This document shows, piece by piece, positions 1-7,424 of a DNA stretch of 64,000 nt (positions are counted from its first letter, which is position 1; each line of letters opens with the position of its first letter). The position numbers were made by a program, and so were the translations under genes. This stretch comes from DATBVX01 sp963695985 (GTDB lineage Bacteria; Pseudomonadota; Gammaproteobacteria; Steroidobacterales; Steroidobacteraceae): positions 62,001-126,000 of the forward strand of contig CAVOIC010000007.1 of the NCBI GenBank assembly GCA_963695985.1, read 5' to 3'. The notes below the pieces were generated by a model. The model was not told the DNA's origin. It was given only the letters and a program-made list of their open reading frames with translations, and made no database searches.

Positions 1-2
1 CG

Positions 3-887
3 CGCAGCCGCGTTTATCGAATCCTGAGGCGCGGCGAAGTGCGGGTGAACGGGCGGCGCGTGAAGCCAGAATACAGGCTCGCGGCCGGCGACCGCCTACG
101 ACTGCCGCCTATACGGCTGGCGACAGAGCCGGTGCCACGAAAGCCGTCGAGCAGTCTCCTTGAGCAGGTGCGCAATGCGATCGTGCACGAAGACCGCGAG
201 CTTCTCGTCATCAACAAGCCTGCAGGCGTGGCCGTGCACGGTGGCAGCGGGCTGGACTTCGGCATCATCGAAGCGCTGCGGGCTGATCGGCCCGAAGAGT
301 CACTCGAGCTCGTCCATCGCCTCGACCGGGAGACGAGTGGTTGCCTGCTCGTCGCGCGGCGCCGCTCGAGTCTGCGCGCGCTCCATGCGCTCATGCGTGA
401 GGGACTGGTGGAAAAGCGCTACTTGGCACTACTCGCGGGGCACTGGCCGCACGGGCGAGGTCATCGCATCGACGTACCGCTCAAGACGCGTCAGCTACAG
501 GGTGGGGAGCGGATGGTTCGCGCCCAGACGGGCGGCAAGGAAGCAGTAAGCGTCTTCACGCCCGTGGAGTTCTACAAGCGCGCCACGCTGGTCGAAGTCG
601 ATTTGAAGACCGGACGCACGCACCAGATTCGCGTGCATGCCCTGCACGCAGGACACCCGGTGGCAGGTGATGAAAAGTACGGCGATCGTGCATTCAACCA
701 GGAAATGCGAGCGCTCGGTCTGGGGCGAATGTTTCTACATGCCACGGCTGTCTCATTCACCTGGCCGGGCACAGAACGACAGTTCAGCGTCAACGTACCG
801 CTCGACCCTGAGCTGAAGGCCGTCCTCGACCGGCTGACTACAACACGCTCAGGCCCGCGCGCCGCAGCGCGCCGGCCAGCCAGATGA
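3..887 (+). CDS. rluC: 23S rRNA pseudouridine synthase RluC (5' end outside window)
   Basis: RluC makes pseudouridine at specific uridines of 23S rRNA. The frame is open from base 3, so the gene starts before the window; the GTG at 39 lies inside the N-terminal S4 RNA-binding domain and is probably not the start. The RluA-family catalytic motif HRLDRETSG (the Asp is the nucleophile) lies near base 320, and the family block KTGRTHQIRVH follows near base 605. The last 17 codons overlap the 3' end of the convergent yceF gene. The order rluC-yceF-yceD-rpmF-plsX-fabH matches the E. coli neighbourhood, which supports RluC over RluD or RluA. Confidence 0.9.
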   Translation, partial: RSRVYRILRRGEVRVNGRRVKPEYRLAAGDRLRLPPIRLATEPVPRKPSSSLLEQVRNAIVHEDRELLVINKPAGVAVHGGSGLDFGIIEALRADRPEESLELVHRLDRETSGCLLVARRRSSLRALHALMREGLVEKRYLALLAGHWPHGRGHRIDVPLKTRQLQGGERMVRAQTGGKEAVSVFTPVEFYKRATLVEVDLKTGRTHQIRVHALHAGHPVAGDEKYGDRAFNQEMRALGLGRMFLHATAVSFTWPGTERQFSVNVPLDPELKAVLDRLTTTRSGPRAAARRPAR

Positions 888-1419
888 GGGGCAGCCCGAT
901 CAGTGCCGTGGGATCGAGTGAGTCGATCTGCTCCATGAGAGCGATGCCGAGGCCTTCTGACTTGAAGCCGCCGGCGCAATCGAAAGGGCGCTCCAGGTCG
1001 ACGTAGCGGGCGATCTCCGCATCGCTCAGCACGCGAAAGCGCACGCGCGTTTCATCCACATGCTCTACATAACGCGGGTCCACGCCACCGGTCAGACATG
1101 CGGCGGTGAGAAAAGTCACGGTCTGCGCGCTGGCGAGACGTAACTGCTCGATACATTGCACGGCCGTGCCAGGTTTGCCGAGAACGTGCCCGCTACAGAC
1201 TGCGATCTGGTCGGCGCCGATCACCCACGCGCCCGGATGCCGACCAGCGACCCGCAGCGCCTTTTCGCGTGCCAGGCGCGTGACCAGTTCGAGCGGTGTC
1301 TCACCTGGCGCACGCGATTCAGCAACGTCAGCTGCATCGACCGTAAATGGAATGCGCAGACGCCCCAGGAGCTCGCGCCGGTACTGCGAGGCAGACGCCA
1401 GAATCAGGGTTGCCGCCAT
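838..1419 (-). CDS. yceF: Maf/YceF-type nucleoside triphosphate pyrophosphatase
   Basis: This is a Maf-family nucleotide pyrophosphatase. The YceF subgroup is known to hydrolyse m7GTP and related modified nucleotides as a house-cleaning enzyme. The 193-residue protein has normal length, begins with the family's SASxxRxxLL loop (LASASQYRRELL) and contains the VIGADQ motif near residue 67. It is transcribed towards rluC and overlaps its end by 50 bp. The start at 1419 sits about 80 bp from the divergent yceD start, so the two share a promoter region. The YceF assignment rests mostly on gene position; the sequence alone only gives Maf. Confidence 0.88.
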   Translation of the reverse strand: MAATLILASASQYRRELLGRLRIPFTVDAADVAESRAPGETPLELVTRLAREKALRVAGRHPGAWVIGADQIAVCSGHVLGKPGTAVQCIEQLRLASAQTVTFLTAACLTGGVDPRYVEHVDETRVRFRVLSDAEIARYVDLERPFDCAGGFKSEGLGIALMEQIDSLDPTALIGLPLIWLAGALRRAGLSVL

Positions 1420-1461
1420 CGGTTTAGTTCTGCAAAAACAACGATTTGCACTTATAAAACT

Positions 1462-1490
1462 TTGACAGTGAGGGGGCGCATCACTATGAT
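1462..1490 (+). promoter_or_regulatory. Near-consensus sigma70 promoter for yceD-rpmF-plsX-fabH
   Basis: A perfect -35 TTGACA at 1462-1467 is followed by exactly 17 bp and a -10 TATGAT (5 of 6) at 1485-1490. The yceD ATG begins at 1500, only 9 nt after the -10, so the expected transcription start falls at about 1497-1500. The mRNA would therefore be leaderless or nearly so if this ATG is used. It is the strongest promoter seen in the window and fits an operon that includes a ribosomal protein gene. Confidence 0.8.
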
Positions 1491-1499
1491 ACCGCGCCC

Positions 1500-1997
1500 A
1501 TGTCGCCGGGCCCTGGGCAGCAGCACGAGGTCGCAGCGCTCGCCGCCGCTGACGCGGTGATCGAAACGGAGGTTGCGCTGTCGGAGCTCGAACGCCTTCG
1601 CTCGCTTCTCAGGCGTGATGCAGGGACGGCCCGCGGCCAATTTCGCTTTCATCGCGAAAATGCGTTTGTGACAGCCGAAGCGCATGTGAGTGCCGGGCTG
1701 ACATTGACCTGCCAGCGCTGCCTCGAAGAGATGACGTATCCGCTGCAGGTCGACAGCAGACTGGCCTTCATCGCCAGCGACGCGGCCGACACCGAGGTCC
1801 CTGCCTCGTACGAGCCGGTCGTCGCGGTGGATGGCTACGTGTCACTGGCCATGTTGATCGAGGAAGAATTGTTACTCGCGCTGCCGCTGGCGCCGATGCA
1901 TCGCGAAACGGAAGGCTGTCCTGTCCGTTCCGAATCCAAGGCGGCCGAATCGCGGCAGCGGCCATTTGCCGGCCTGCGCGAGCTGATGAAAGAATGA
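1500..1997 (+). CDS. yceD: YceD/DUF177 family 23S rRNA accumulation protein
   Basis: YceD (DUF177) is a small protein needed for normal 23S rRNA accumulation in bacteria and plants. The 165-residue product has the CxxC pair C71/C74 (CQRC) and the later GCP cysteine at C140, followed by the family's PFAxL-like end (RPFAGLRELMKE). It lies directly upstream of rpmF, as in most proteobacteria. The ATG at 1500 is very close to the promoter -10; an in-frame GTG at 1557 is an alternative start, but neither has a visible Shine-Dalgarno sequence. Confidence 0.87.
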   Translation: MSPGPGQQHEVAALAAADAVIETEVALSELERLRSLLRRDAGTARGQFRFHRENAFVTAEAHVSAGLTLTCQRCLEEMTYPLQVDSRLAFIASDAADTEVPASYEPVVAVDGYVSLAMLIEEELLLALPLAPMHRETEGCPVRSESKAAESRQRPFAGLRELMKE

Positions 1998-2014
1998 ATT
2001 GACTGGAGACTCCT

Positions 2015-2206
2015 ATGGCGGTTCAGAAAAGCAGAAAGACTCCTTCCAAGCGCGGCATGATTCGTTCGCACGATGCGTTGCGCCGTCCGGCCCTGTCGGT
2101 GGACCCGCAGTCGGGCGAAACTCACCTGCGTCATCGCATCACGCCTGATGGCTACTACCGGGGCCGCAAAGTCATCGACGTCCCCGGCGATCAGGATAAG
2201 AGCTGA
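2015..2206 (+). CDS. rpmF: 50S ribosomal protein L32
   Basis: Structural protein of the large ribosomal subunit, 63 residues, beginning MAVQKSRKTPSKRGMRRS-like (here MAVQKSRKTPSKRGMIRSH), the standard L32 N-terminus. A GGAG Shine-Dalgarno lies about 8 nt before the ATG (tggagactcctATG). It follows yceD by 17 nt and is almost certainly cotranscribed with it. The gene is C-minus: the usual zinc-binding cysteines of some L32 versions are absent. Confidence 0.95.
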   Translation: MAVQKSRKTPSKRGMIRSHDALRRPALSVDPQSGETHLRHRITPDGYYRGRKVIDVPGDQDKS

Positions 2207-2262
2207 GCGCCACGGCCCGGCCGCGGCAATTGTTTCGAAAACCCTGAGCGCACGCGCGGCCC

Positions 2263-3276
2263 TTGGCAGCGGCCTCCACAATCGCAGTTGACGCGATGAG
2301 CGGCGACCGCGGCGCACAGGTCTGCGTGCCTGCCGCGCTCGAGCTCGCGCGCGAGCGCCGGGATCTGCGTCTCGTGCTCGTGGGGATGCCTGAAGTCATC
2401 GAACCGCTGCTGCACGCCCACGGCGCGACGGGCGAGCCCGGAATCGACCTGCTGCCTGCAGCCGAAATCGTCGGCATGAACGAGGCGCCGCGCGAAGCGC
2501 TGCGACGCAAGAAAAAGTCCTCGCTGCGTCTGGCGATCGACTTGGTCAAGGAGGGTCGCGCGCAGGCTTGTGTGAGCGCCGGCAATACCGGTGCATTGAT
2601 GGCCACCGCCCACTTCGTCCTCAAGTCGATTCCGGGCATCGACCGTCCGGCGATCATGTCGGCCATCCCAGCGGTGGGCGGACATACTCACATGCTCGAT
2701 CTTGGCGCCAACCCTTCCTGCACGCCGGAACAGTTACGCCAGTTCGGCGTCATGGGCTCGGTAGTCGCGGCCGATCTACATGCCTTGGAGCGGCCGCGGG
2801 TTGGGCTGCTCAACATCGGGGAGGAAGACATCAAGGGTCACGCGCTGGTGCAGGAAGCGCATCGGCTGCTCGCGGCCACGACGCTCAACTATGTCGGTTT
2901 CGTCGAGGGGCACGATATCTTCACCGGCGAGATCGATGTAGTCGTGACGGACGGCTTTACGGGCAACGTCGCCCTCAAGACCATGGAAGGGCTCGCGCGC
3001 ATGATCGGCGGCGCGACGCGCGAGGAGTTCTCACGCACTGCATTCCGCAAGCTGATGGCCGCGGCCGCCTGGCCGGCCCTAAAAGCGCTCAGGACGCGGC
3101 TCGATCCACGTCGCTACAATGGCGCCAGCATGGTGGGATTGAACGGTATTGTCATCAAGAGTCACGGCGGCGCGGATCAGTACGCGTTTCGACACGCTAT
3201 TCTCCTCGCGGTGAGGGAAGCCGAGCGCGACGTGCCGGCGCAGATCGCCGCGGAGCTCGCGAGGCAGTCGCATTGA
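2263..3276 (+). CDS. plsX: Phosphate acyltransferase PlsX (TTG start)
   Basis: PlsX converts acyl-ACP and phosphate to acyl-phosphate, the donor for PlsY in phospholipid synthesis. The 337-residue product starts with the family's IAVDAMSGD segment and contains HMLDLGAN, NIGEEDIKG and VVTDGFTGN blocks. An in-frame stop at 2245-2247 and the lack of any ATG or GTG before the conserved N-terminus make TTG at 2263 the only start that keeps the family sequence. No clear Shine-Dalgarno precedes it. Its stop codon overlaps the TTG start of fabH, so the two genes are probably translationally coupled. Confidence 0.92.
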   Translation: MAAASTIAVDAMSGDRGAQVCVPAALELARERRDLRLVLVGMPEVIEPLLHAHGATGEPGIDLLPAAEIVGMNEAPREALRRKKKSSLRLAIDLVKEGRAQACVSAGNTGALMATAHFVLKSIPGIDRPAIMSAIPAVGGHTHMLDLGANPSCTPEQLRQFGVMGSVVAADLHALERPRVGLLNIGEEDIKGHALVQEAHRLLAATTLNYVGFVEGHDIFTGEIDVVVTDGFTGNVALKTMEGLARMIGGATREEFSRTAFRKLMAAAAWPALKALRTRLDPRRYNGASMVGLNGIVIKSHGGADQYAFRHAILLAVREAERDVPAQIAAELARQSH

Positions 3277-4241
3277 TTTACTCAAGAATTGAAGGGACCG
3301 GAAGCTACCTTCCCGCGAAGGTCCTCACCAATTCCGACCTCGAGAAGATCGTCGACACCACCGACGAGTGGATACGCTCGCGCACCGGCATCGAGCGCCG
3401 CCACATCGCTGCGGAAGGCGAGACCACCGTCGACATGGCCGAGCACGCGGCACGCGCGGCCTTGCAAGCGGCGGGCGTCGCAGCGGAACAGATCGATTTC
3501 ATCGCCTTCGGGACCACCACGCCGGATATCGTATTTCCGAACAGCGGCGTGTTGCTGCAGGCGCGGCTGGGAATTCACGGTTGTCCCGCTTTCAGCGTCG
3601 AGGCTGCGTGCACCAGCTTCATCTATGCGCTCTCGATTGCCGACAAGTACGTGCGCTGCGGCGAGGCGAAGTGCGCCCTGGTGATCGGCGCCGACATGTT
3701 GTCGCGCATCGTGAACTGGAACGATCGGCAGACCTGTGTGCTGTTCGCGGACGGTGCGGGCGCAGTGGTGCTGAAACCCTCGAGTACGCCCGGAATCATG
3801 TCGACGCACGTCCACGCGGATGGCAGGTACCAGGACTTGCTTTATTACCCGGGTGGCGTGTCGAAAGGCTGGCCGGAAGGACCTCCGGGCTCGTTTGGAG
3901 TGCACATGAAGGGTAACGAGGTGTTCAAGGTCGCGGTGAACACGCTTGGCCGCATCGTCGAGGAGGCGCTGGAAGCGAACCACCTCGACCAGTCGGCAGT
4001 CGACTGGCTGGTTCCGCACCAGGCGAATCTGCGCATCATCCAGGCGACGGCGCGCAAGCTCGATCTACCAATGGAGCGCGTGATAGTCACCGTGCAGGAG
4101 CATGGCAATACCTCCGCAGGATCGGTACCGCTGGCGCTCGACGTCGGCGTGCGCGACGGGCGCATCAAGCGCGGCGATCTGCTGTTGCTGGAGGCGTTCG
4201 GAGGCGGCTTCACCTGGGGCGCCGCCATGGTGCGCTACTGA
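3273..4241 (+). CDS. fabH: 3-oxoacyl-ACP synthase III (FabH), TTG start overlapping plsX
   Basis: FabH condenses acetyl-CoA with malonyl-ACP to start fatty acid synthesis. From TTG at 3273 (TTGA overlap with the plsX stop) the product is 322 residues, the usual length. The catalytic triad is visible as C113 (AACTSF), H249 (VPHQANLR) and N279 (HGNTSAGS), and the end is FGGGFTWGAAMVRY. The open frame extends upstream through plsX, but that part is out-of-frame shadow. Unlike in E. coli, fabD, fabG and acpP do not follow; a minus-strand gene does. Confidence 0.95.
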   Translation: MIYSRIEGTGSYLPAKVLTNSDLEKIVDTTDEWIRSRTGIERRHIAAEGETTVDMAEHAARAALQAAGVAAEQIDFIAFGTTTPDIVFPNSGVLLQARLGIHGCPAFSVEAACTSFIYALSIADKYVRCGEAKCALVIGADMLSRIVNWNDRQTCVLFADGAGAVVLKPSSTPGIMSTHVHADGRYQDLLYYPGGVSKGWPEGPPGSFGVHMKGNEVFKVAVNTLGRIVEEALEANHLDQSAVDWLVPHQANLRIIQATARKLDLPMERVIVTVQEHGNTSAGSVPLALDVGVRDGRIKRGDLLLLEAFGGGFTWGAAMVRY

Positions 4242-4423
4242 TCGGACCTGCGGACTCGGCTCAACCAGACGAAGTAAGGATCCCAGCCTTGCGGAGGCGC
4301 TGCTACGGCTTGCCCACGCGGCCGGCAGACGCGCTCGTTCCACACCTGGTACGCATCCCAGCCCTCGTGGGGCTCGGTCTCGTCCTGCGGCGGAAGTTCG
4401 GTGGGCAGCGGATTGGTCTTCAT
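4235..4423 (-). CDS. Small protein with a duplicated GWDxYxVW motif
   Basis: I do not recognise a named family. The 62-residue product, starting at ATG 4423, contains two copies of one motif: GWDAYQVWNERV in the middle and GWDPYFVWLSRV near the end, about 24 residues apart. The N-terminal third is acidic and proline-rich. The stop overlaps the end of fabH by 7 nt. The internal repeat and the clean start support a real gene, though it is short and the upstream AAGAAG is only a weak ribosome binding site. The longer open frame to 4822 is antisense to the next gene and is not used here. Confidence 0.6.
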   Translation of the reverse strand: MKTNPLPTELPPQDETEPHEGWDAYQVWNERVCRPRGQAVAAPPQGWDPYFVWLSRVRRSDQ

Positions 4424-4508
4424 GGAAATGGTTGTTCTTCTTGGTGCGGGCACTCTAGAGCACGCCCGTTCGACGGCGACGTGAGGCGGATCACACTCCT
4501 GGCTTAGA

Positions 4509-5486
4509 ATGAGATCGATGAGCCGCACACTCGCCATAGCACCGTGGAGCCTGGCCTGCCTCTTGGCCATTGCCACGACGGCGCGCGCCGAAATGTTCCA
4601 GGTGCCGCCCGCAGGCGTCGACCTCGTCGGTCTCGAAGAAAGGACGGTGGCGGAGTACGAAGACACGCTACCCGATATCGCGCGTCGCTTCGGGCTGGGA
4701 TTCGACGAGATAGCGCTCGCCAATCCGGGCACGGATCCTTGGGTGCCGGGCGCAGGCAAGCCAATCACCCTGCCCACACAGCACATCCTTCCGCCGGGGC
4801 CGCGCGAGGGCATCGTGATCAATCTTGCCGATCACCGTCTGTATTATTTTCCGCAACCCACGGGTAGAGAACCTGCCGAGCTGATCTCTCATCCCATCAG
4901 CGTCGGCCAGATGGACTGGCGCACTCCAATCGGCGTCACGCAGATTGTGGCCAAGGTCACGAATCCGACCTGGTACCCGCCGGCTTCGATCCGCAAGCAG
5001 CACGAGGACGACGGCGATCCGATTCCGGCGGCAATTCCGCCAGGCCCTGACAACCCTCTCGGCGAATACGCAATGCGGCTCGGAATTCCCGGCGGCGCGT
5101 ACATGATCCACGGGACCAACAAGCCCGTTGGCGTCGGCCTGCAGATTACGCACGGCTGCATCCGCATGTATCCGGAGGACATCGAGTCCCTGTTTCGCAT
5201 GATCAAGGTGGGCACGAAGGTCCGCATCATCAACCAGGCGGTCAAGACCGGCTGGAACGAGGGTGTTCTCTATCTCGAGGTGCATCCGCTGCTGGCGAAC
5301 AGTGGCGCCACCCCGGTCGATCTCACTGAGCTCACACGCATCCTGGTCGCGGCCACGCGTGCTCGGCCGGTACGGATCAACTGGCCGGTGGCAGAGCGCG
5401 CACTGCGGGAAGCGCGCGGAATGCCCGTGGCGATCTCGTCACCGCAGCACATGCTCGACGCGCGTACCTCGAGCACGGATCAATAG
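4509..5486 (+). CDS. Periplasmic L,D-transpeptidase with LysM-like domain (ErfK/YbiS type)
   Basis: YkuD-fold L,D-transpeptidase, expected to crosslink peptidoglycan 3-3 or to attach a lipoprotein to it. The 325-residue protein has a signal peptide with likely cleavage after ARA (about residue 27), a LysM-like segment at about 44-90, and the catalytic domain at about 100-240 with the HGTN motif (H201) and the active-site THGCIRMY (C217). A C-terminal extension of about 85 residues follows. A second in-frame ATG at 4518 lies 7 nt after a TAGAAT hexamer (4505-4510) and could be the real start. It converges on a small Lpp-like lipoprotein that could be its substrate. Confidence 0.9.
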   Translation: MRSMSRTLAIAPWSLACLLAIATTARAEMFQVPPAGVDLVGLEERTVAEYEDTLPDIARRFGLGFDEIALANPGTDPWVPGAGKPITLPTQHILPPGPREGIVINLADHRLYYFPQPTGREPAELISHPISVGQMDWRTPIGVTQIVAKVTNPTWYPPASIRKQHEDDGDPIPAAIPPGPDNPLGEYAMRLGIPGGAYMIHGTNKPVGVGLQITHGCIRMYPEDIESLFRMIKVGTKVRIINQAVKTGWNEGVLYLEVHPLLANSGATPVDLTELTRILVAATRARPVRINWPVAERALREARGMPVAISSPQHMLDARTSSTDQ

Positions 5487-5493
5487 CGCGGGC

Positions 5494-5530
5494 AAAAAAA
5501 AGCGCCGCGGGCCAGTGGCACCGCGGCGCT
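5494..5530 (-). terminator. Rho-independent terminator of the Lpp-like lipoprotein gene
   Basis: A perfect 10-bp stem (AGCGCCGCGG at 5501-5510 with CCGCGGCGCT at 5521-5530) encloses a 10-nt loop. On the minus strand it is followed by eight T residues (complement of 5494-5501), as expected of an intrinsic terminator. It sits 18 bp after the stop of the minus-strand lipoprotein gene. On the plus strand the A tract precedes the hairpin, so it is oriented for the minus-strand gene, though the hairpin may also slow transcripts arriving from the L,D-transpeptidase gene. Confidence 0.88.
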
Positions 5531-5548
5531 GCATCCGATCGCTGCCGA

Positions 5549-5866
5549 TTACTTCGACATCGACTTCTTGAACATGCGGTCGATCTTCTCGTTAGTCGCG
5601 TCACAGCAGGACTGACTGGCCTGAGCTGCTGACAGCGCCTGGTTCGCAGTGCTCTGCGCGCCGTTCGCTGCTGACTGTGCCGCCGAGGCTGCGCTGGCAG
5701 CGGAGGCCGCAGCGTCCTTCGCGGCCGTCGCATCTGAAGCGTTCTTTGCGACCTGTGACTTCAGCTCGTCAATCTGCGCCTGAATCGGCTTGAGATCCGT
5801 GCAGGCAGCCATCAATCCGAGGCACAGGACCGCAGTCGTAGCCTTCAGCATCATTCCACTCTTCAT
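5549..5866 (-). CDS. Small alanine-zipper lipoprotein, Lpp/OprI-like, C-terminal lysine
   Basis: Starting at ATG 5866, after a good AGGGG ribosome binding site, this encodes 105 residues with a signal peptide and lipobox LMAAC (C22). The mature part is a long Ala-rich coiled coil (alanine zipper) that ends NEKIDRMFKKSMSK, resembling the C-terminus of OprI and of Lpp, where the last lysine is joined to peptidoglycan by an L,D-transpeptidase. Such an enzyme is encoded by the facing gene. Two adjacent cysteines near residue 88 are unusual. The Lpp-type role is inferred from layout and ends, not from close sequence identity. Confidence 0.8.
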   Translation of the reverse strand: MKSGMMLKATTAVLCLGLMAACTDLKPIQAQIDELKSQVAKNASDATAAKDAAASAASAASAAQSAANGAQSTANQALSAAQASQSCCDATNEKIDRMFKKSMSK

Positions 5867-6305
5867 GGTATTCCCCTTTTCGTTCGTGAGATTCTCGGGT
5901 AGCCCGAAGTCCAACACTTCAGCTCAAACCACGGGCCGAAGCCCACGCGCGAGCCGAACCGGAACGGCGCATAAATGAACAGATTTGCCCGCCGGATGCA
6001 ATAGTACTTATGCGTTGTGTCGTCCTGCAGCGACAGCTATTGACATCGCGCGCAGGCTGCGCACAGCGCAGCGTGTTGCAGTCGCGTGCCGAGAGGGGCT
6101 GTGGGGACCTCTTGCCGGGTGATCGCATTCCAAGGGGGTCGTGCAGGGCCTGACGTCGCCCTGATGAACTAGGCGAGCGCCGCCCCGAGCGCGCGTGCAC
6201 CGGCAGTGGGCGGTGGCAGTGAAGATCAGCGCAGGTCCCTGAATTTGCGCCTTTTACGTAACTGTATATAATCACAGCCAGTCCCACAAAGGTCAGCGCG
6301 GTCTC
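5867..6305 (+). other. Intergenic region between the lipoprotein gene and lexA
   Basis: These 439 bp separate two divergent genes. The lexA promoter and SOS box lie at the right end. A perfect TTGACA at 6040-6045 has no convincing -10 at 16-18 bp. The left part should hold the minus-strand lipoprotein promoter, but I see no confident hexamer pair. Open frames here are short and have no family resemblance or usable start signals. No hairpin-plus-T-run is seen. Confidence 0.6.
6245..6277 (+). promoter_or_regulatory. lexA promoter with overlapping LexA (SOS) box
   Basis: The 16-bp CTGTATATAATCACAG at 6262-6277 matches the gammaproteobacterial LexA operator (CTGT-N8-ACAG). Inside it is a perfect -10 TATAAT (6267-6272); a weak -35 TTGCGC is at 6245-6250 with 16-bp spacing. 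The expected transcription start is about 6279, giving a leader of about 27 nt before the lexA ATG. LexA bound here would cover the -10, so lexA should repress itself and be induced by DNA damage. Confidence 0.9.
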
Positions 6306-6956
6306 ATGTCAGATCTGACTCCCAGGCAAACCGAGATTCTGCGGCTCATCCAGTCGCGCATCGCCGATAGCGGAATGCCGCCGACGCGCGCCGAAATCGC
6401 GCGTGAACTCGGCTTCAAATCGGCCAACGCGGCTGAAGAGCATCTGCGCGCACTGCAGCGCAAGGGCGTGATCTCGCTCATCCCGGGAGCATCACGTGGC
6501 ATTCAGCTCAAGGACACCATGCGCGAACAGCTTGGGCTGCCCCTGATCGGCCGGGTTGCCGCGGGTCGCCCCATCCTCGCTGAAGAGCACATCGAAGGTC
6601 GGTATCAGATCGATTTGCAACTGTTTCAACCGCGCCCGCACTACCTGCTCAGGGTCAATGGCATGAGCATGCGTGATGCCGGAATTCTAGATGGTGACCT
6701 CGTTGCTGTTCACCGTACCGCCGAAGTGCGCAATCGCCAGATCGTGGTCGCGCGACTGGAAAACGAGGTCACCGTCAAGCGCTATCGTCAGGAAGGCTCG
6801 ATCGTGTGGTTGCTGCCCGAAAATGCGGATTTCGAGCCGATCAAAGTGGATTTGAAGGTGCAGCCGATGATCATTGAAGGAGTAGTGGTGGGAGTCGTGC
6901 GACGCGTCGATGGCAGCGTGCGGAGCGTCCCGCGCAGCGAGCGGCGTCTGGGCTGA
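6306..6956 (+). CDS. lexA: SOS repressor LexA
   Basis: LexA represses DNA-damage genes and cleaves itself when RecA filaments form. The 216-residue protein has an N-terminal winged helix-turn-helix (about 1-70, with PPTRAEIARELGFKS) and a C-terminal S24 peptidase domain. The self-cleavage site is A86-G87 (RVAAGRP), the nucleophile is S121 (NGMSMRDAG) and the general base K158 (EVTVKRY), all at the spacing of E. coli LexA. A strong LexA box overlaps its promoter. The gene stands alone; the next gene is on the minus strand 18 bp away. Confidence 0.97.
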   Translation: MSDLTPRQTEILRLIQSRIADSGMPPTRAEIARELGFKSANAAEEHLRALQRKGVISLIPGASRGIQLKDTMREQLGLPLIGRVAAGRPILAEEHIEGRYQIDLQLFQPRPHYLLRVNGMSMRDAGILDGDLVAVHRTAEVRNRQIVVARLENEVTVKRYRQEGSIVWLLPENADFEPIKVDLKVQPMIIEGVVVGVVRRVDGSVRSVPRSERRLG

Positions 6957-6974
6957 GTCGACCTGCTTCCATTC

Positions 6975-7415
6975 TCACATCTGCGCGAGACGGTGTAAGC
7001 GTTCGAGGTACGTCGCGTCGTCGGGCGCGGTTCCACGGCGCTGCGATTCCCACAGCGCCTCACCCAGCACTTCGAGCATTCGATGCTCAGCTGCGTGAAC
7101 GGACCCGAGCCGCACGCTAAGTCCCGCATGCAGGCCGCGGATTCCGGCAGGCCGATCGGTGTTCACTTGCTCTCGGATGGCAAGATGCAGTGCGAGATGA
7201 AGAAACGGATTCTGCGCTCCGCTCTCCGGCAGGAACTCCGCCTGCACTGACGGGCCGTCGGCTTCGAGGAGCGCGTGATACTCGGGGTGCTCTGTGATCA
7301 GCTGCGCGACCTGTGCCTCGAGTGGCTCCAGGGGTTCACCACCGCGGAACTTGCGCCATGCGTCGACATAGACGCGGCGCAAGTCGGCGCGAGATTGCTG
7401 GTGAAAGACCGGCAC
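6975..7415 (-). CDS. DUF1841 family protein
   Basis: A 146-residue cytoplasmic protein that I place in DUF1841, a family common in beta- and gammaproteobacteria with no known activity. The start (FHQQSRADLRRVYVDAWRKF) and the internal NPFLHLALHLAIREQVNTDRP segment are the recognisable parts. No signal peptide or membrane segment is seen. It is 9 bp downstream of nth on the same strand and probably belongs to the rnfB-nth transcript. No function is proposed. Confidence 0.8.
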   Translation of the reverse strand: MPVFHQQSRADLRRVYVDAWRKFRGGEPLEPLEAQVAQLITEHPEYHALLEADGPSVQAEFLPESGAQNPFLHLALHLAIREQVNTDRPAGIRGLHAGLSVRLGSVHAAEHRMLEVLGEALWESQRRGTAPDDATYLERLHRLAQM

Positions 7416-7424
7416 GTGGCTAGT

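Noticed and set aside
39..887. GTG at 39 as the rluC start
   Set aside because: The frame is open to the window edge and the S4 domain begins before base 39, so the start is outside the window.
6040..6045. Perfect -35 TTGACA upstream of lexA
   Set aside because: No -10 at 16-18 bp (the bases there are ACAGCG-like), so it is probably chance.
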